Source: Alphaproteobacteria bacterium (GTDB lineage Bacteria > Pseudomonadota > Alphaproteobacteria > Micavibrionales > Micavibrionaceae). Taken from it: 58,093 nucleotides of DNA. Below, one piece after another: positions 18,050 through 26,788 of this stretch. The stretch spans positions 1-58,093 of the forward strand of contig JANWLB010000084.1 in NCBI GenBank assembly GCA_025451095.1. Reading direction: 5' to 3'. Each line of letters begins with the position of its first letter. Within the stretch, counting starts at the first letter, position 1. Under the pieces are notes generated by a model, which saw nothing but the letters and a program-made list of their open reading frames with translations, made no database searches and had not been told where the DNA came from. A program made the position numbers and the translations under genes.

Positions 18050-18082
18050 TGTGGATAAGCCACACTGCAAAACAGCGGTTTT
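18050..18082. repeat. Hairpin-forming element B with perfect DnaA-box sequence
   Basis: Begins TGTGGATAAGCCACACTGCA and continues AAACAGCGGTTTT. It shares with element A (17710-17740) the order TGTGGA, CCACAC, GCAA, GCGG and a T-run. Positions 18050-18058 are exactly TTATCCACA on the minus strand, the E. coli consensus DnaA box. GTGG/CCAC forms a small hairpin. Confidence 0.6.
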
Positions 18083-18084
18083 GT

Positions 18085-18115
18085 TGACTTCAGGCTGATT
18101 TCAGTTGATTTTCAG
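18085..18115. repeat. Three phased short repeats upstream of dsbA-like gene
   Basis: TGACTTCAG (18085), TGATTTCAG (18096) and TGATTTTCAG (18106) are spaced 10-11 bases apart, one helical turn. They lie 27 bases after the perfect DnaA-box sequence and 60 bases before the ATG of the thioredoxin gene. This could be a binding array for a regulator; chance cannot be excluded for such short units. Confidence 0.4.
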
Positions 18116-18174
18116 AGCATATCCTTTTACAGATTGGCCCTTGGGGTCGATTAAGTTATGACAAGGTTTGAGTC

Positions 18175-18852
18175 ATGAAAACCGGAAAACTATTCTGGAT
18201 TGCCGCCTTTATTGTCCTTCTGGGACTAGGCGCGTATGCCAGCTTCATAGCCGTCAGCGTCCCCTCGGATGCCAAGACGGCTATGGCGGAAGCCTCCCCC
18301 GCCCCCGGTGCCGGAAAAGTTGACGTGAAAGCCGCCCTCGCCGACCGCGCGCTGGGCGATCCGTCGGCCAAGATCAGGATCGATGAGTATGCTTCGCTAA
18401 GCTGCAGCCATTGCGCCGATTTCAGCATGCACTCCTTCCCCAAGTTCAAAGAAACCTATATCGACACGGGCAAGGTCTATTTCGTCTATCATGACTTTCC
18501 GCTTAACGCTCCGGCGCTTGACGCCGCTGTGATCGCCCGCTGCCTGCCGGAAGAGCGCTACTTCCAGTTCGTTAAATTTTTGTTTGAGACACAGGACAAG
18601 TGGCTCGGCAAGGATTATCAGGACGCCCTTCGCCAGAACAGCAAGCTGCTGGGTATGGACGATGCAACGTTTGATGCCTGCCTCGGCAGCGGCGAACTCA
18701 AGCAGGGCCTTATCGACCAGATGCAGAAGGCGGGCAAAGAGCACGAAATACAATCTACGCCCAGCTTCGTTGTCAACCGCAAGGAAGTCCTGCACGGCGC
18801 ACTGCCTGTGGAAGCATTTGAAAAAGTTTTTAAGCCGCTTCTGGCGAACTAA
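18175..18852 (+). CDS. DsbA-like thioredoxin-fold oxidoreductase
   Basis: 225 residues. An N-terminal membrane anchor or signal (about 7-28) is followed by a short Ala/Pro linker and a DsbA-like thioredoxin domain. The redox motif is Cys77-Ser-His-Cys80 and the cis-proline loop is STPSF near residue 198. It resembles the alphaproteobacterial DsbA/BdbD-like family often found just before smc. It should act in the periplasm as a disulfide oxidase or isomerase; the partner (DsbB or VKOR) is not in the window. It precedes smc by 23 bases, so the two probably share a transcript. Confidence 0.9.
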   Translation: MKTGKLFWIAAFIVLLGLGAYASFIAVSVPSDAKTAMAEASPAPGAGKVDVKAALADRALGDPSAKIRIDEYASLSCSHCADFSMHSFPKFKETYIDTGKVYFVYHDFPLNAPALDAAVIARCLPEERYFQFVKFLFETQDKWLGKDYQDALRQNSKLLGMDDATFDACLGSGELKQGLIDQMQKAGKEHEIQSTPSFVVNRKEVLHGALPVEAFEKVFKPLLAN

Positions 18853-18875
18853 ACAACGAGTATACGGATACGGGG

Positions 18876-21800
18876 ATGGATACAGAACAGACCAAAAAAA
18901 ATGATAAGAAAAGCATGGTCCAGTTTTCTAAGCTGCGCCTTCATGGCTTCAAATCGTTTGTCGATAAAACCGAGCTGGAGATCGGCAACGGCCTGACCGG
19001 CATTGTTGGCCCTAACGGCTGCGGCAAATCCAATCTGGTCGAGGCTCTGCGCTGGAGCATGGGTGAAACATCGTCGAAGCGTATGCGCGGCGGCTCAGGC
19101 AGCATGGATGATGTTATCTTCAACGGCACCGAACGCCGTCCGGCACGCAACCTCGCCGAAGTTTCCATCCTGCTGGACAACAGCAGTCGTACCGCGCCCT
19201 CCCCATGGAACAATGGTGACGAGATCGAGGTGGTGCGCAAGATTGAGCGCGATCACGGCTCCGCCTATTACATTAATGGCAAACCCGTCCGCGCCCGCGA
19301 CGTACAGATATTGTACGCCGATCTGACCTGCGGCGCCGGCTCCCCTTTCCTGATCTCTCAGGGCAAGACGGAAATTCTGATCCAGTCCAAACCCTCCGAG
19401 CGACGCCAGGTTCTCGAGGAGGCTGCCGGCATCACCGGTCTTTACGCCCGCCGCCACGAAGCAGAGCTTCGTCTGCGCGCCACGGATAACAATCTCAAAC
19501 GCGTGGAAGATCTCCTCGCGGGAATGGATGGCCGCCTGCAGGCTCTCAAAAAGCAGGCGCGGCAGGCCAACCGCTACCGCAATTTAAGCGCCCAGATCCG
19601 CCAGCTTGAGGTCATGATCGCCAGCCTCGACTGGAAGCGCGCCCATGAGAAACTGCAGGAGGTTGAGCGCGCCTTTGGTGAGGCCGAAAAGGCTGTAGCT
19701 GAACGCCTGACCACCGTTACGCAGCTGAACAAGACCCAGAACGTGCAGTCGGAAGATCTTCCCGGTCTGCGTCACGAAGAAGCCGAGATGTCGGCCGCGC
19801 TTCAGGTCCAGAAACTGGCGCTGCAGCGTCTTGAGGACGAGGCCGAGCGTCTGGCTAACCAGCTGACCGAATCCGAAAGCCAGATCGAGCAGGTCTTTAG
19901 CGACCGCCAGCACGAACAGAAATCCCTGGCAGAGAACACAGCCGTTCTCGAACGCATGGAATCCGAGGAAAAGCAGCTTCTGGCCAATCAGGAAACCGTC
20001 GAGCAGGACATGCTGAGCCGCGACCGGGTTCGCCAGGAAGTTCAGGACGAGGTTACCAAGCTCGAATCCGCCTTTACCGCCCTGACAGAAAAAATGGCCG
20101 CTGACCGCGCCTTGCGGCAGAACATGGAGCAGCAGAGCGAGCAGGACCGGCAAAAGCGCAATGCCGTCAGGCAGCGTCTTGAAAACGCAAAACAGACGCT
20201 CGCAGAGAAACAGGAAAGCCAGCAGGCGCAGGAAGATATCGCAGCTCTTCGCCACGAGATCGAGCAGGAGGAACAAAAATCATCTGACCTGCGCGCCGAG
20301 ATCGCCACGCTTGAGACGGATTTTGAAAAAATCCGGCAGGAACGGGAGCAGGCCTTAGCACAGCTGCAGGAAAAGGAAAAAGAAAAGGCACGCCTGGAGT
20401 CCGAGATCAGCGCGCTGGAAGCAATTGCCAAGGCCGGATCGGATCAGGGTTTTCGCCCGATATTCGACGATGTCCGCGCGGACAGCGGATTTGAGCTTGC
20501 CCTGTCACGTGCCCTGGGCGACACGCTTATGGCGTCGACCGAAAGCAACGCGCCGACAGTCTGGGAAAAAGTAGAGATACGCGACTCCGATCTTCAGGAT
20601 CTGCCCGTGGGCGCCCGGCCTCTGACTCCTCACGTCAAGGCACCGGATATTCTGCGCGCCGCACTGAGCCAGATAGGCCTGGTCGATAATAACGCGCAGG
20701 GTTTTGCACTGGCGCAGGAGCTGAAACCAGGACAGGCTCTGGTTTCATGCGATGGCGCTTACTGGCGCTGGGATGGCCTGCGCGTTCGCGCCGGTGCTTC
20801 CGATCGCCACGCCGTGCAGCTTCAGCAAAAAAATCGTCTGGCGACCCTGCAGAAAAAACTGCCCGAAGCCGAACAGGATGTCGCGGCCAAGCGCCGCGAA
20901 CTGTCTGCTGTTGAAAGCCGCCATAACGATACGCAGACCCGCCTGTCCGAAACACGCAAAAGTCTGCAGGTATGCGACAGCGGCCTGCGCGATAATCGTG
21001 ACAAGTTGAACGAGGCTATCGAATCCCAGGCGGAGCGCCGGGCCGAGCTGGCTAAACTGGGCGAAATTCTGTCGGCTGCGGAGAACGATCTGGCGGCCCT
21101 GGATGAAAGGCTTGCCTTCACCGCCAAGGGTCTTGAGGCTTTTGGCGACGGTATTCTGGAAGAAAGGCAGGCGACGATCGACAGCAGCCGCGCCCGGCTT
21201 TCCGAATCCCGGGAAAGGCTGCATGACGCGATCCGCGATTATGAACTGAGCAAGCAGGAAAATAACCGCCGTTCCGCCCGCCTGCAGGCGATCGGCGATG
21301 AGCGCGTTAATCTGCAAAATCGCTGCATTCGCGCCCGCGAGCGCCTGAAGGAGCTCGAAGAACGCGAGGTAATGCTGAAAGAGCGCATCCGCGACCTGAA
21401 AGAGCGCCCCTCGACGATCAAGGTTGACAGCGAAGAGCTTCTTTCAAAAATTACAATTATGGAGCAGGAGAAATCCGTCGTCTCCGACCGCCTGGCCGTC
21501 TGTGAGAGCGAGATTGCGGAAACCAACAAGGCTCTCAAGGAAGCCGAGGCTCTTCTGAGCGAGTCCCGTGAAGCCAGGGCACACGCACAGGCAACCGCCG
21601 CCGAGAGACAGCGTCAGATTGAGGAAATCCGCGCCTTTATTTTTGAGCAGTTTTCGCTGCCGCCGGAAGAACTGAGCGCACAGGCCGCTTTGAGCGATGA
21701 CGCTCTGCCCGACCTGGATGCGCTGCGCCAGCAAAAGGAAAAAGCTGTGCGCGACCGCGACCTGATCGGTCCGGTGAATTTGCGCGCCGATATAGAGGCC

Positions 21801-22394
21801 GAGGAACTGGAAAAGCAGCTGGCCGGTATTCTGGTGGAAAAAAATGATCTGGCCGAAGCCATCAACGAACTGCGCCAAGGTATCCAGAAGCTGAACAACG
21901 AAGCGCGCGAGCGCCTGAACGCAGCATTCGATCACGTAAACATGCATTTCCAGGATCTTTTTACCCGCCTGTTCAACGGGGGCAAGGCGCACCTGGCGCT
22001 GATAGAATCCGATGATCCGCTGGAAGCCGGACTTGAGATTTTTGCCCAGCCGCCCGGCAAGGTACTCCAGTCCCTCTCCCTGCTTTCGGGCGGTGAAAAA
22101 GCACTGACGGCTGTCGCGCTCGTCTTCGCTATCTTCCTGACCAACCCCGCTCCTATCTGCGTGCTGGACGAGGTGGACGCGCCCCTGGACGATGCCAACG
22201 TCGACCGCTTCTGCGACCTGCTGGAGGAATTCGCCGACCGCGGTGAGACCCGGTTCCTGTTGATCACCCACCACCGCCTGACCATGGCCCGTATGCACCG
22301 CCTGTATGGCGTGACCATGTCCGAAAGAGGCGTATCGCAGCTGGTGTCGGTCGATATGAACCAGCAGTTCGAGTTCCTTGAGGCGGCGGAATAA
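18876..22394 (+). CDS. smc: Chromosome segregation protein SMC
   Basis: Condensin ATPase, 1172 residues. Walker A GPNGCGKS is at about 45-52; long coiled coil to about 510; hinge about 515-670 (GSDQGFRPIFDDV onward); second coiled coil; signature SLLSGGEKALTAVA and Walker B CVLDEVDAPLDD near the C-terminus. Partners would be ScpA/ScpB, not in this window. The ATG at 18876 is kept, but the conserved part starts at MVQFSKLRLHGFKSFVD (ATG 18915), which may be the real start. Followed 13 bases later by atpI. Complete and without frameshift. Confidence 0.97.
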   Translation: MDTEQTKKNDKKSMVQFSKLRLHGFKSFVDKTELEIGNGLTGIVGPNGCGKSNLVEALRWSMGETSSKRMRGGSGSMDDVIFNGTERRPARNLAEVSILLDNSSRTAPSPWNNGDEIEVVRKIERDHGSAYYINGKPVRARDVQILYADLTCGAGSPFLISQGKTEILIQSKPSERRQVLEEAAGITGLYARRHEAELRLRATDNNLKRVEDLLAGMDGRLQALKKQARQANRYRNLSAQIRQLEVMIASLDWKRAHEKLQEVERAFGEAEKAVAERLTTVTQLNKTQNVQSEDLPGLRHEEAEMSAALQVQKLALQRLEDEAERLANQLTESESQIEQVFSDRQHEQKSLAENTAVLERMESEEKQLLANQETVEQDMLSRDRVRQEVQDEVTKLESAFTALTEKMAADRALRQNMEQQSEQDRQKRNAVRQRLENAKQTLAEKQESQQAQEDIAALRHEIEQEEQKSSDLRAEIATLETDFEKIRQEREQALAQLQEKEKEKARLESEISALEAIAKAGSDQGFRPIFDDVRADSGFELALSRALGDTLMASTESNAPTVWEKVEIRDSDLQDLPVGARPLTPHVKAPDILRAALSQIGLVDNNAQGFALAQELKPGQALVSCDGAYWRWDGLRVRAGASDRHAVQLQQKNRLATLQKKLPEAEQDVAAKRRELSAVESRHNDTQTRLSETRKSLQVCDSGLRDNRDKLNEAIESQAERRAELAKLGEILSAAENDLAALDERLAFTAKGLEAFGDGILEERQATIDSSRARLSESRERLHDAIRDYELSKQENNRRSARLQAIGDERVNLQNRCIRARERLKELEEREVMLKERIRDLKERPSTIKVDSEELLSKITIMEQEKSVVSDRLAVCESEIAETNKALKEAEALLSESREARAHAQATAAERQRQIEEIRAFIFEQFSLPPEELSAQAALSDDALPDLDALRQQKEKAVRDRDLIGPVNLRADIEAEELEKQLAGILVEKNDLAEAINELRQGIQKLNNEARERLNAAFDHVNMHFQDLFTRLFNGGKAHLALIESDDPLEAGLEIFAQPPGKVLQSLSLLSGGEKALTAVALVFAIFLTNPAPICVLDEVDAPLDDANVDRFCDLLEEFADRGETRFLLITHHRLTMARMHRLYGVTMSERGVSQLVSVDMNQQFEFLEAAE

Positions 22395-22407
22395 CCGGCC
22401 GCAGCCC

Positions 22408-22761
22408 ATGGGTGATGACCTCCAGAATCTGGACGAAAAACTGGCCCGCTTCCGGGAACAGGAAAGCGCGCTGCATGTGCCCATACCCGGTAAGGACAAG
22501 GCAAACGAAAGCATGAACCAGGGCCTGCGCGCAGGCACGGAGCTGGTTGCATGCATCATCGCCGGTACTTTTATCGGCTGGGCACTGGACCGCTGGCTGG
22601 ATATGGCACCCCTTTTCCTGATTATCTTTTTCCTGGGAGGGATAGGGGCGGGATTCACAAATGCATACCGCATCACCCAGAATATGGACTCTGCCGTGGG
22701 CTATAAGCAGTTGCATAACCAGAAAAAACAGGCTAGAAAAGAGCCCGGAAAAGACGGGTAA
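22408..22761 (+). CDS. atpI: ATP synthase accessory protein I
   Basis: 117 residues with a charged N-terminus (about 1-38) and two membrane segments (about 44-62 and 66-86) carrying AtpI-type sequence GTFIGWALDRW and FLGGIGAGFTNAYR. AtpI helps assemble the c-ring. The ATG at 22408 is chosen over an upstream ATG at 22378, which overlaps smc. It is the first gene of the F0 cluster and is followed 25 bases later by atpB. Confidence 0.9.
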   Translation: MGDDLQNLDEKLARFREQESALHVPIPGKDKANESMNQGLRAGTELVACIIAGTFIGWALDRWLDMAPLFLIIFFLGGIGAGFTNAYRITQNMDSAVGYKQLHNQKKQARKEPGKDG

Positions 22762-22786
22762 ACCTGTAGCCCTACAAGGATAGATT

Positions 22787-23533
22787 GTGGCTGATCCCAT
22801 TCACCAGTTTATCATTCAGCCTATCGTGCCGCTTCATGTCGGCGGGATCGACCTGTCGTTTACAAACTCCTCGCTCTGGATGGCTATTGGCGTGGTTGTC
22901 GCCACAACCGGCCTTATGCTGGCAACAAAGCAAAAATCCATGGTGCCTGGCCGCGGCCAGGTTCTGGCCGAGATGCTTTATGAATTCGTAGCAAACATGA
23001 TCCGGGAGAATACCGGCCCGGGCGGCAAACAATATTTTCCGCTGATCTTCACGCTTTTCATGACCGTGCTCATGGGCAATCTTCTGGGCATGATCCCCTT
23101 CTCTTTCACCTACACCAGCCACCTGGCTGTCACTGCCGCGTTGGCGCTGGTGGTATTTTTCGCAGTCCTGATCATGGGCGTGGCCAAAAATGGCCTTCAC
23201 TTCTTCAGCCTGTTTGTGCCGCCCGGCCTGCCCTTGTGGCTGTTCCCGATTATCGTTCCGATTGAAATCATTTCATTCCTCGTCCGGCCGCTGACCCTTT
23301 CCGTCCGTCTTTTTGCCAACATGATGGCGGGCCACCTGATGCTAAAAGTTTTTGCCGGGTTCAGCGTGACGTTTCTGGGACTGGGAATTGGCGGATTTAT
23401 CATGGGGCTGTTTCCCATGCTGTTTAACACGATACTGATTGCCTTTGAATTTCTGATTGCGCTTCTGCATGCCTATGTTTTCACGGTTCTTTCCTGCATC
23501 TACCTGAAAGACACCGTGGATCTGCACCACTAA
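22787..23533 (+). CDS. atpB: ATP synthase F0 subunit a
   Basis: Membrane stator subunit of the proton channel, 248 residues, five to six hydrophobic helices. The essential Arg is in SVRLFANMMAGHL (about residue 180), opposite the c-ring; the C-terminal helix FLIALLHAYVFTVLSCIYL carries the conserved Gln-less alphaproteobacterial version. Translation starts at GTG 22787, giving the conserved MADPIHQFIIQPIVPL, with AAGGA upstream. Confidence 0.96.
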   Translation: MADPIHQFIIQPIVPLHVGGIDLSFTNSSLWMAIGVVVATTGLMLATKQKSMVPGRGQVLAEMLYEFVANMIRENTGPGGKQYFPLIFTLFMTVLMGNLLGMIPFSFTYTSHLAVTAALALVVFFAVLIMGVAKNGLHFFSLFVPPGLPLWLFPIIVPIEIISFLVRPLTLSVRLFANMMAGHLMLKVFAGFSVTFLGLGIGGFIMGLFPMLFNTILIAFEFLIALLHAYVFTVLSCIYLKDTVDLHH

Positions 23534-23600
23534 AGCATGCGGAACGGTCGCTAATCTGAAAAAAGTAAAACTCTAACCTCGAAGAAAGAAGGAAACTAAA

Positions 23601-23825
23601 ATGGAACTGGAAGCCGCGAAACTCATTGCAGCCGCCCTTGCCCTGCTCCCGATCCTGGGGGTAGGTATCGGACTGGGCCTGATTTTCTCCTCTTACAACG
23701 AAGCCGTGGGCCGCAATCCGGGCGCAACCGAACTTCTCGACAAGAAGTTCTTTCTGACCTTTGCCTTCACCGAAGCTCTGGCCATCTTCGCGCTGCTGGT
23801 CTCATTCATCATTCTGTTCAAATAG
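23601..23825 (+). CDS. atpE: ATP synthase F0 subunit c
   Basis: 74-residue hairpin that forms the rotor ring. First helix contains VGIGLGLIFSS; the polar loop is RNPGA; the second helix carries the ion-binding carboxylate Glu58 in FAFTEALAIF. The residues around Glu58 do not show the extra polar ligands typical of sodium-driven enzymes, so proton coupling is likely. GAAGGAAA precedes the ATG. Confidence 0.97.
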   Translation: MELEAAKLIAAALALLPILGVGIGLGLIFSSYNEAVGRNPGATELLDKKFFLTFAFTEALAIFALLVSFIILFK

Positions 23826-23827
23826 AC

Positions 23828-24487
23828 ATGAACGGACGCGGCACTCACAAAAGAGCCATGATCGGGCCGGGCGGGCTGAAATCCGCCGGGCTTGGTCTGT
23901 TTCTTTTAGTTTCCGGTGCCGCACAGGCTTTGGCCGAGACGGTAGAAGAACTTGGCGCTCACGAAGCCGGCGAACATGCCGGCTCCGGCGGTCTGCCGCA
24001 GTTTGACCCGACCTATTATCCCAGCCAGCTGTTCTGGCTCTTTCTGACCTTTATTACACTTTATATTATTTTCAGCGCCCGCATCCTGCCCGATATCGGC
24101 GGCATTATTGAACGGCGTGATAAGCAGGTGCAAGGAGACATTGACAAAGCGGAACAGGATAAAAAGAACGCTGAAGCCGCGCTGGCCAAGTATGAAAGCC
24201 TGCTGGACACCGCACGTAAAGAATCCAGCAAGCTGATTACCGAAACAAATGTGAAGATCAAGGAAAACGCCCAGCAGAAAATCAAGGCGCTGCGCGACAA
24301 GTCCGAGCAGGAAATTTCCGCCATGGAAAAAAGAATCTCCCAGGTCAGGGAGCAGGCCCGCCGGGACATGACCACCATCGCCGCTGAAATCGCCAGCGAA
24401 GCTTCCGCGCGGATCATCGGTATTAAGACGGATATTGACCAGGCTAAAACGGCCGTTCGCGCTATCGAAGGCAAGGAGGCCGCCTGA
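23828..24487 (+). CDS. atpF': ATP synthase F0 subunit b'
   Basis: Peripheral-stalk subunit b', 219 residues. An N-terminal extension with a hydrophobic segment (about 18-36, ending SGAAQALAE) precedes a His/Gly-rich linker and then the membrane helix LFWLFLTFITLYIIFSARIL (about 68-87) and a long charged coiled coil. The family usually has one helix, so the extra N-terminal hydrophobic part looks like a cleavable leader, a feature also seen in other alphaproteobacteria. Starts two bases after the atpE stop. Paired with the shorter b subunit that follows. Confidence 0.92.
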   Translation: MNGRGTHKRAMIGPGGLKSAGLGLFLLVSGAAQALAETVEELGAHEAGEHAGSGGLPQFDPTYYPSQLFWLFLTFITLYIIFSARILPDIGGIIERRDKQVQGDIDKAEQDKKNAEAALAKYESLLDTARKESSKLITETNVKIKENAQQKIKALRDKSEQEISAMEKRISQVREQARRDMTTIAAEIASEASARIIGIKTDIDQAKTAVRAIEGKEAA

Positions 24488-24488
24488 C

Positions 24489-24980
24489 ATGTTTAATCTT
24501 TTGCAGGATGCCAGTGTCTGGGTTGCCATTTCCTTCGCCCTGTTTGCCGCTCTGGCTTTAAAAAAGGCGCTTCCCTCCTTTCTGGCAAAGCTCGATGGCC
24601 GGATTGAACAGATCCGCAGCGAAATCAAGACTGCCCATACTCTGAAAGAAGAAGCCGCAAAACTTCTGAGCACTTACGAAAGAAAGCGTGACGAGGCTGC
24701 CCGGGAAGCGCAGGAGATGGCAAAGACGGCCCGTATGCACGCCGATCAGATTCGACAGCAGGCGGACGCCGAACTGAGCGAACTGGTCAGCCGCCGGGAG
24801 GAACAACTCCAGACGCGCCTGCGCCGGATGGAGGAAGCCGTGGCGGCTGATATCCGCGCCTACGCGGCCGAGCTGGCTGTGCAGGCAACCGCACGGATCA
24901 TCTCCGAAAAGATGGACGAAAAAACCAATGCCCGTCTGATTGAGGAATCGATCAGGCGTGTGGCCGGTCAGGGCGGCTAA
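24489..24980 (+). CDS. atpF: ATP synthase F0 subunit b
   Basis: 163 residues from the ATG at 24489, one base after the b' stop. One N-terminal membrane helix (ASVWVAISFALFAALALKKA) and a long coiled-coil stalk rich in Glu, Arg and Ala. Together with b' it forms the hetero-dimeric stalk typical of alphaproteobacteria and phototrophs. An upstream in-frame ATG at 24435 overlaps b' and is rejected. The F1 genes (atpH-A-G-D-C) are not beside it. Confidence 0.93.
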   Translation: MFNLLQDASVWVAISFALFAALALKKALPSFLAKLDGRIEQIRSEIKTAHTLKEEAAKLLSTYERKRDEAAREAQEMAKTARMHADQIRQQADAELSELVSRREEQLQTRLRRMEEAVAADIRAYAAELAVQATARIISEKMDEKTNARLIEESIRRVAGQGG

Positions 24981-24992
24981 CTCGTACTTTTC

Positions 24993-25616
24993 ATGATATT
25001 CTCGCCCCCTCATCTCCTGGACGGTCCCCGCTGGGCAGGGTTACGCATTGGCTTGCTGGGCGGGTCATTCAATCCGCCGCATGAAGGTCACATCCATATC
25101 AGCCGCATAGCGCTTCAGTCGCTTGGCCTTGATTTCGTATGGTGGCTTGTAACACCGCATAATCCGCTTAAAGAGCGCGAGAGCCTGATGCCTTATGCGG
25201 ACAGAATGGATTTGAGCCGCCGGATCGTGCAGCAGGAACCGCACATCCTTGTGACCGATCTTGAAAGCCGGCTGGGCGTGAATCGAACCTGGGATACGCT
25301 GACGGGAATAAAGCGCTATTTTCCAAAGACAGACTTTGTGCTCATGACCGGAATGGACAACGCACTCAGCTTCCATCTCTGGTACCGCTGGAAAGATATT
25401 CTGAAGCAGGTCCCAACCGCCCATATCGCCCGCCCCCCTGCCTGGTCGTTGATTGAATCCTGTCCCTTGCGGGAGCTACGGGGGCAAACGCACATTTACA
25501 TCGAGGGCGGAGCAAGACCGGAACTCAAAACCCGGACCAGCTATTGGATGCTGCAGCGAAAAATGCAGAATCTATCTTCAACGGAAATTAGAAGCGGCCA
25601 AACCACACCACTTTAG
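24993..25616 (+). CDS. nadD: Nicotinate-nucleotide adenylyltransferase
   Basis: Catalyses NaMN + ATP to deamido-NAD in NAD biosynthesis. 207 residues with the nucleotidyl-transferase motif GGSFNPPHEGHIHIS (about 25-39) and the C-terminal SSTEIRSG motif corresponding to the ISxT/S region. It lies 12 bases after atpF and ahead of a small-RNA-like unit and rsfS; nadD-rsfS-rlmH is a common bacterial order. The first 15 residues before LRIGLLGG are unconserved, so a later start is possible. Confidence 0.94.
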   Translation: MIFSPPHLLDGPRWAGLRIGLLGGSFNPPHEGHIHISRIALQSLGLDFVWWLVTPHNPLKERESLMPYADRMDLSRRIVQQEPHILVTDLESRLGVNRTWDTLTGIKRYFPKTDFVLMTGMDNALSFHLWYRWKDILKQVPTAHIARPPAWSLIESCPLRELRGQTHIYIEGGARPELKTRTSYWMLQRKMQNLSSTEIRSGQTTPL

Positions 25617-25663
25617 CAATTTCTTGTTTTTAAAGGACTTTTCCGTACTTTAGTGAAGCGTTG

Positions 25664-25692
25664 TTGCAGCCCTTGCCCGAAAGGCGTAAAAT
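25664..25692 (+). promoter_or_regulatory. Sigma70-like promoter of the nadD-rsfS intergenic RNA
   Basis: TTGCAG (25664-25669), exactly 17 bases, then TAAAAT (25687-25692). Four or five of six bases match consensus in each hexamer and the spacing is ideal. It lies 48 bases past the nadD stop and points at the structured segment ending in the terminator at 25798-25832. Confidence 0.6.
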
Positions 25693-25698
25693 GTAAGT

Positions 25699-25835
25699 AT
25701 GAGAGTTGTGCATCATTATGAGGCAGAAAGGGTGGGTTCGTGAGGCCGTCACACGGTGATACGGAACGCACGTCTGACTCAAAGCACGGCTTGTTCGAAG
25801 CGCTTCGATACTTGAATGTCGAGGCGCTTTTTACT
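25699..25835 (+). ncRNA. Candidate small RNA between nadD and rsfS
   Basis: About 135 bases bounded by a good promoter and a terminator hairpin, with no open reading frame of note. Internal pairing is visible: GTGGGTTC (25731-) with GAACGCAC, enclosing the hairpin CCGTCAC-ACG-GTGATACGG, then a single-stranded stretch before the terminator. It does not show the SRP RNA, tmRNA, RNase P or 6S signature I know. It could instead be a long structured leader, but the terminator lies 48 bases before the rsfS start. Unrecognised family; an inference from signals and structure. Confidence 0.55.
25798..25832 (+). terminator. Terminator before rsfS
   Basis: Arms AAGCGCTTCGA (25798-25808) and TCGAGGCGCTT (25819-25829), one G-T pair, loop of ten, followed by TTTTTACTATTTTT. 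It would end the candidate small RNA and also nadD/F0 operon read-through. Confidence 0.75.
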
Positions 25836-25879
25836 ATTTTTCTTCAACCGCACAACAAGGAGGCCAGCCCATTATAACC

Positions 25880-26257
25880 ATGCACCCGCGCGGGCAAGAA
25901 CGCCCGGAACAACTGAAGACCCTTATCGAGCAATCGCTTGATGCCGATAAAGCAGAAGAGATAGAAATCATCGATCTTCGTGGTCAGACCGCTCTCGCCG
26001 ATTACATGATTGTGGCTTCAGGCCGGTCCTCCCGGCAGGTCGTCGCCCTGGCGCAGAAGCTGGAAGACAGGCTTAAAAGTCGGGGATTCAAGCATATCCG
26101 TACTGAGGGCACAGATCAGGGCAACTGGGTTATCGTGGATGCCGGGGACGTCATCGTCCACCTCTTCCGGCCGGAAGTCAGGGAATTCTACAACATCGAA
26201 AAAATGTGGAATCTGCCCGCATTCGGCAAAAACCCGGCGACGACAGCCACTATTTGA
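25880..26257 (+). CDS. rsfS: Ribosomal silencing factor
   Basis: RsfS/Iojap binds L14 and blocks subunit joining in starvation. 125 residues with the core IIDLRGQTALADYMIVASG ... GNWVIVDAGDVIVHLFRPEVREFYNIEKMW, all diagnostic. AAGGAGG lies upstream. It starts the rsfS-rlmH-envC-like-ctpA run and has its own promoter space after the terminator at 25798-25832. Confidence 0.96.
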   Translation: MHPRGQERPEQLKTLIEQSLDADKAEEIEIIDLRGQTALADYMIVASGRSSRQVVALAQKLEDRLKSRGFKHIRTEGTDQGNWVIVDAGDVIVHLFRPEVREFYNIEKMWNLPAFGKNPATTATI

Positions 26258-26338
26258 TCGGCTAATTTACGGGTATTAAAAGGCCCCTCCCGGGTCTATG
26301 TAATTGCGCTGCCGCTGGCGTTATCCTAATCTTTTTCC

Positions 26339-26779
26339 ATGCTTCGTATCGACGTCATCGCCGCCGGAAAAATGCGGGAACCCGCCTTGCGCGCCCTATG
26401 GGATGAATACAAAACGCGCCTTGGCTGGTCCCTCACCCTTTACGAAATTGATGTCCGCAACCGTAAGGACGAACTTAAAAGGCTGGAGGAAAAACTCGAT
26501 CCCCGCGCCTATCTTTTCGCGTTGGATGAAAAGGGTAAAAGCCTGCCCAGTATAGATTTCGCGCGGCGGCTCGAAGGGCTGGCGGCTGATGGCCGGGCAC
26601 ATGTGCAGTTTCTGATCGGCGGCGCGGATGGCTTGTCGCCGGAGCTGAGAAAAAAAGCAGATTTCCTGTTGTCATTTGGCAGCCAGACATGGCCTCATAT
26701 GCTGGTCCGCGTTATGCTGATCGAACAAATATACAGGGCGCGCCTGATCATAGCCGGCCACCCTTATCATAGAGAATGA
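26339..26779 (+). CDS. rlmH: 23S rRNA pseudouridine-1915 N3-methyltransferase
   Basis: SPOUT-fold SAM methyltransferase acting on helix 69 of 23S rRNA, 146 residues. The knot region FLIGGADGLSPELR ... LSFGSQTWPHMLVRVMLIEQIYRA and the C-terminal GHPYHRE are the family hallmarks. Ten bases separate it from the EnvC-like gene. Functional link with RsfS: both act on the 50S or 70S ribosome. Confidence 0.96.
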   Translation: MLRIDVIAAGKMREPALRALWDEYKTRLGWSLTLYEIDVRNRKDELKRLEEKLDPRAYLFALDEKGKSLPSIDFARRLEGLAADGRAHVQFLIGGADGLSPELRKKADFLLSFGSQTWPHMLVRVMLIEQIYRARLIIAGHPYHRE

Positions 26780-26788
26780 CGGGACGAC

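Noticed and set aside
21444-22676. 410-codon open frame antisense to the 3' end of smc and atpI
   Set aside because: Shadow of high-GC coding sequence; residues are not protein-like and smc with atpI are certain on the other strand.
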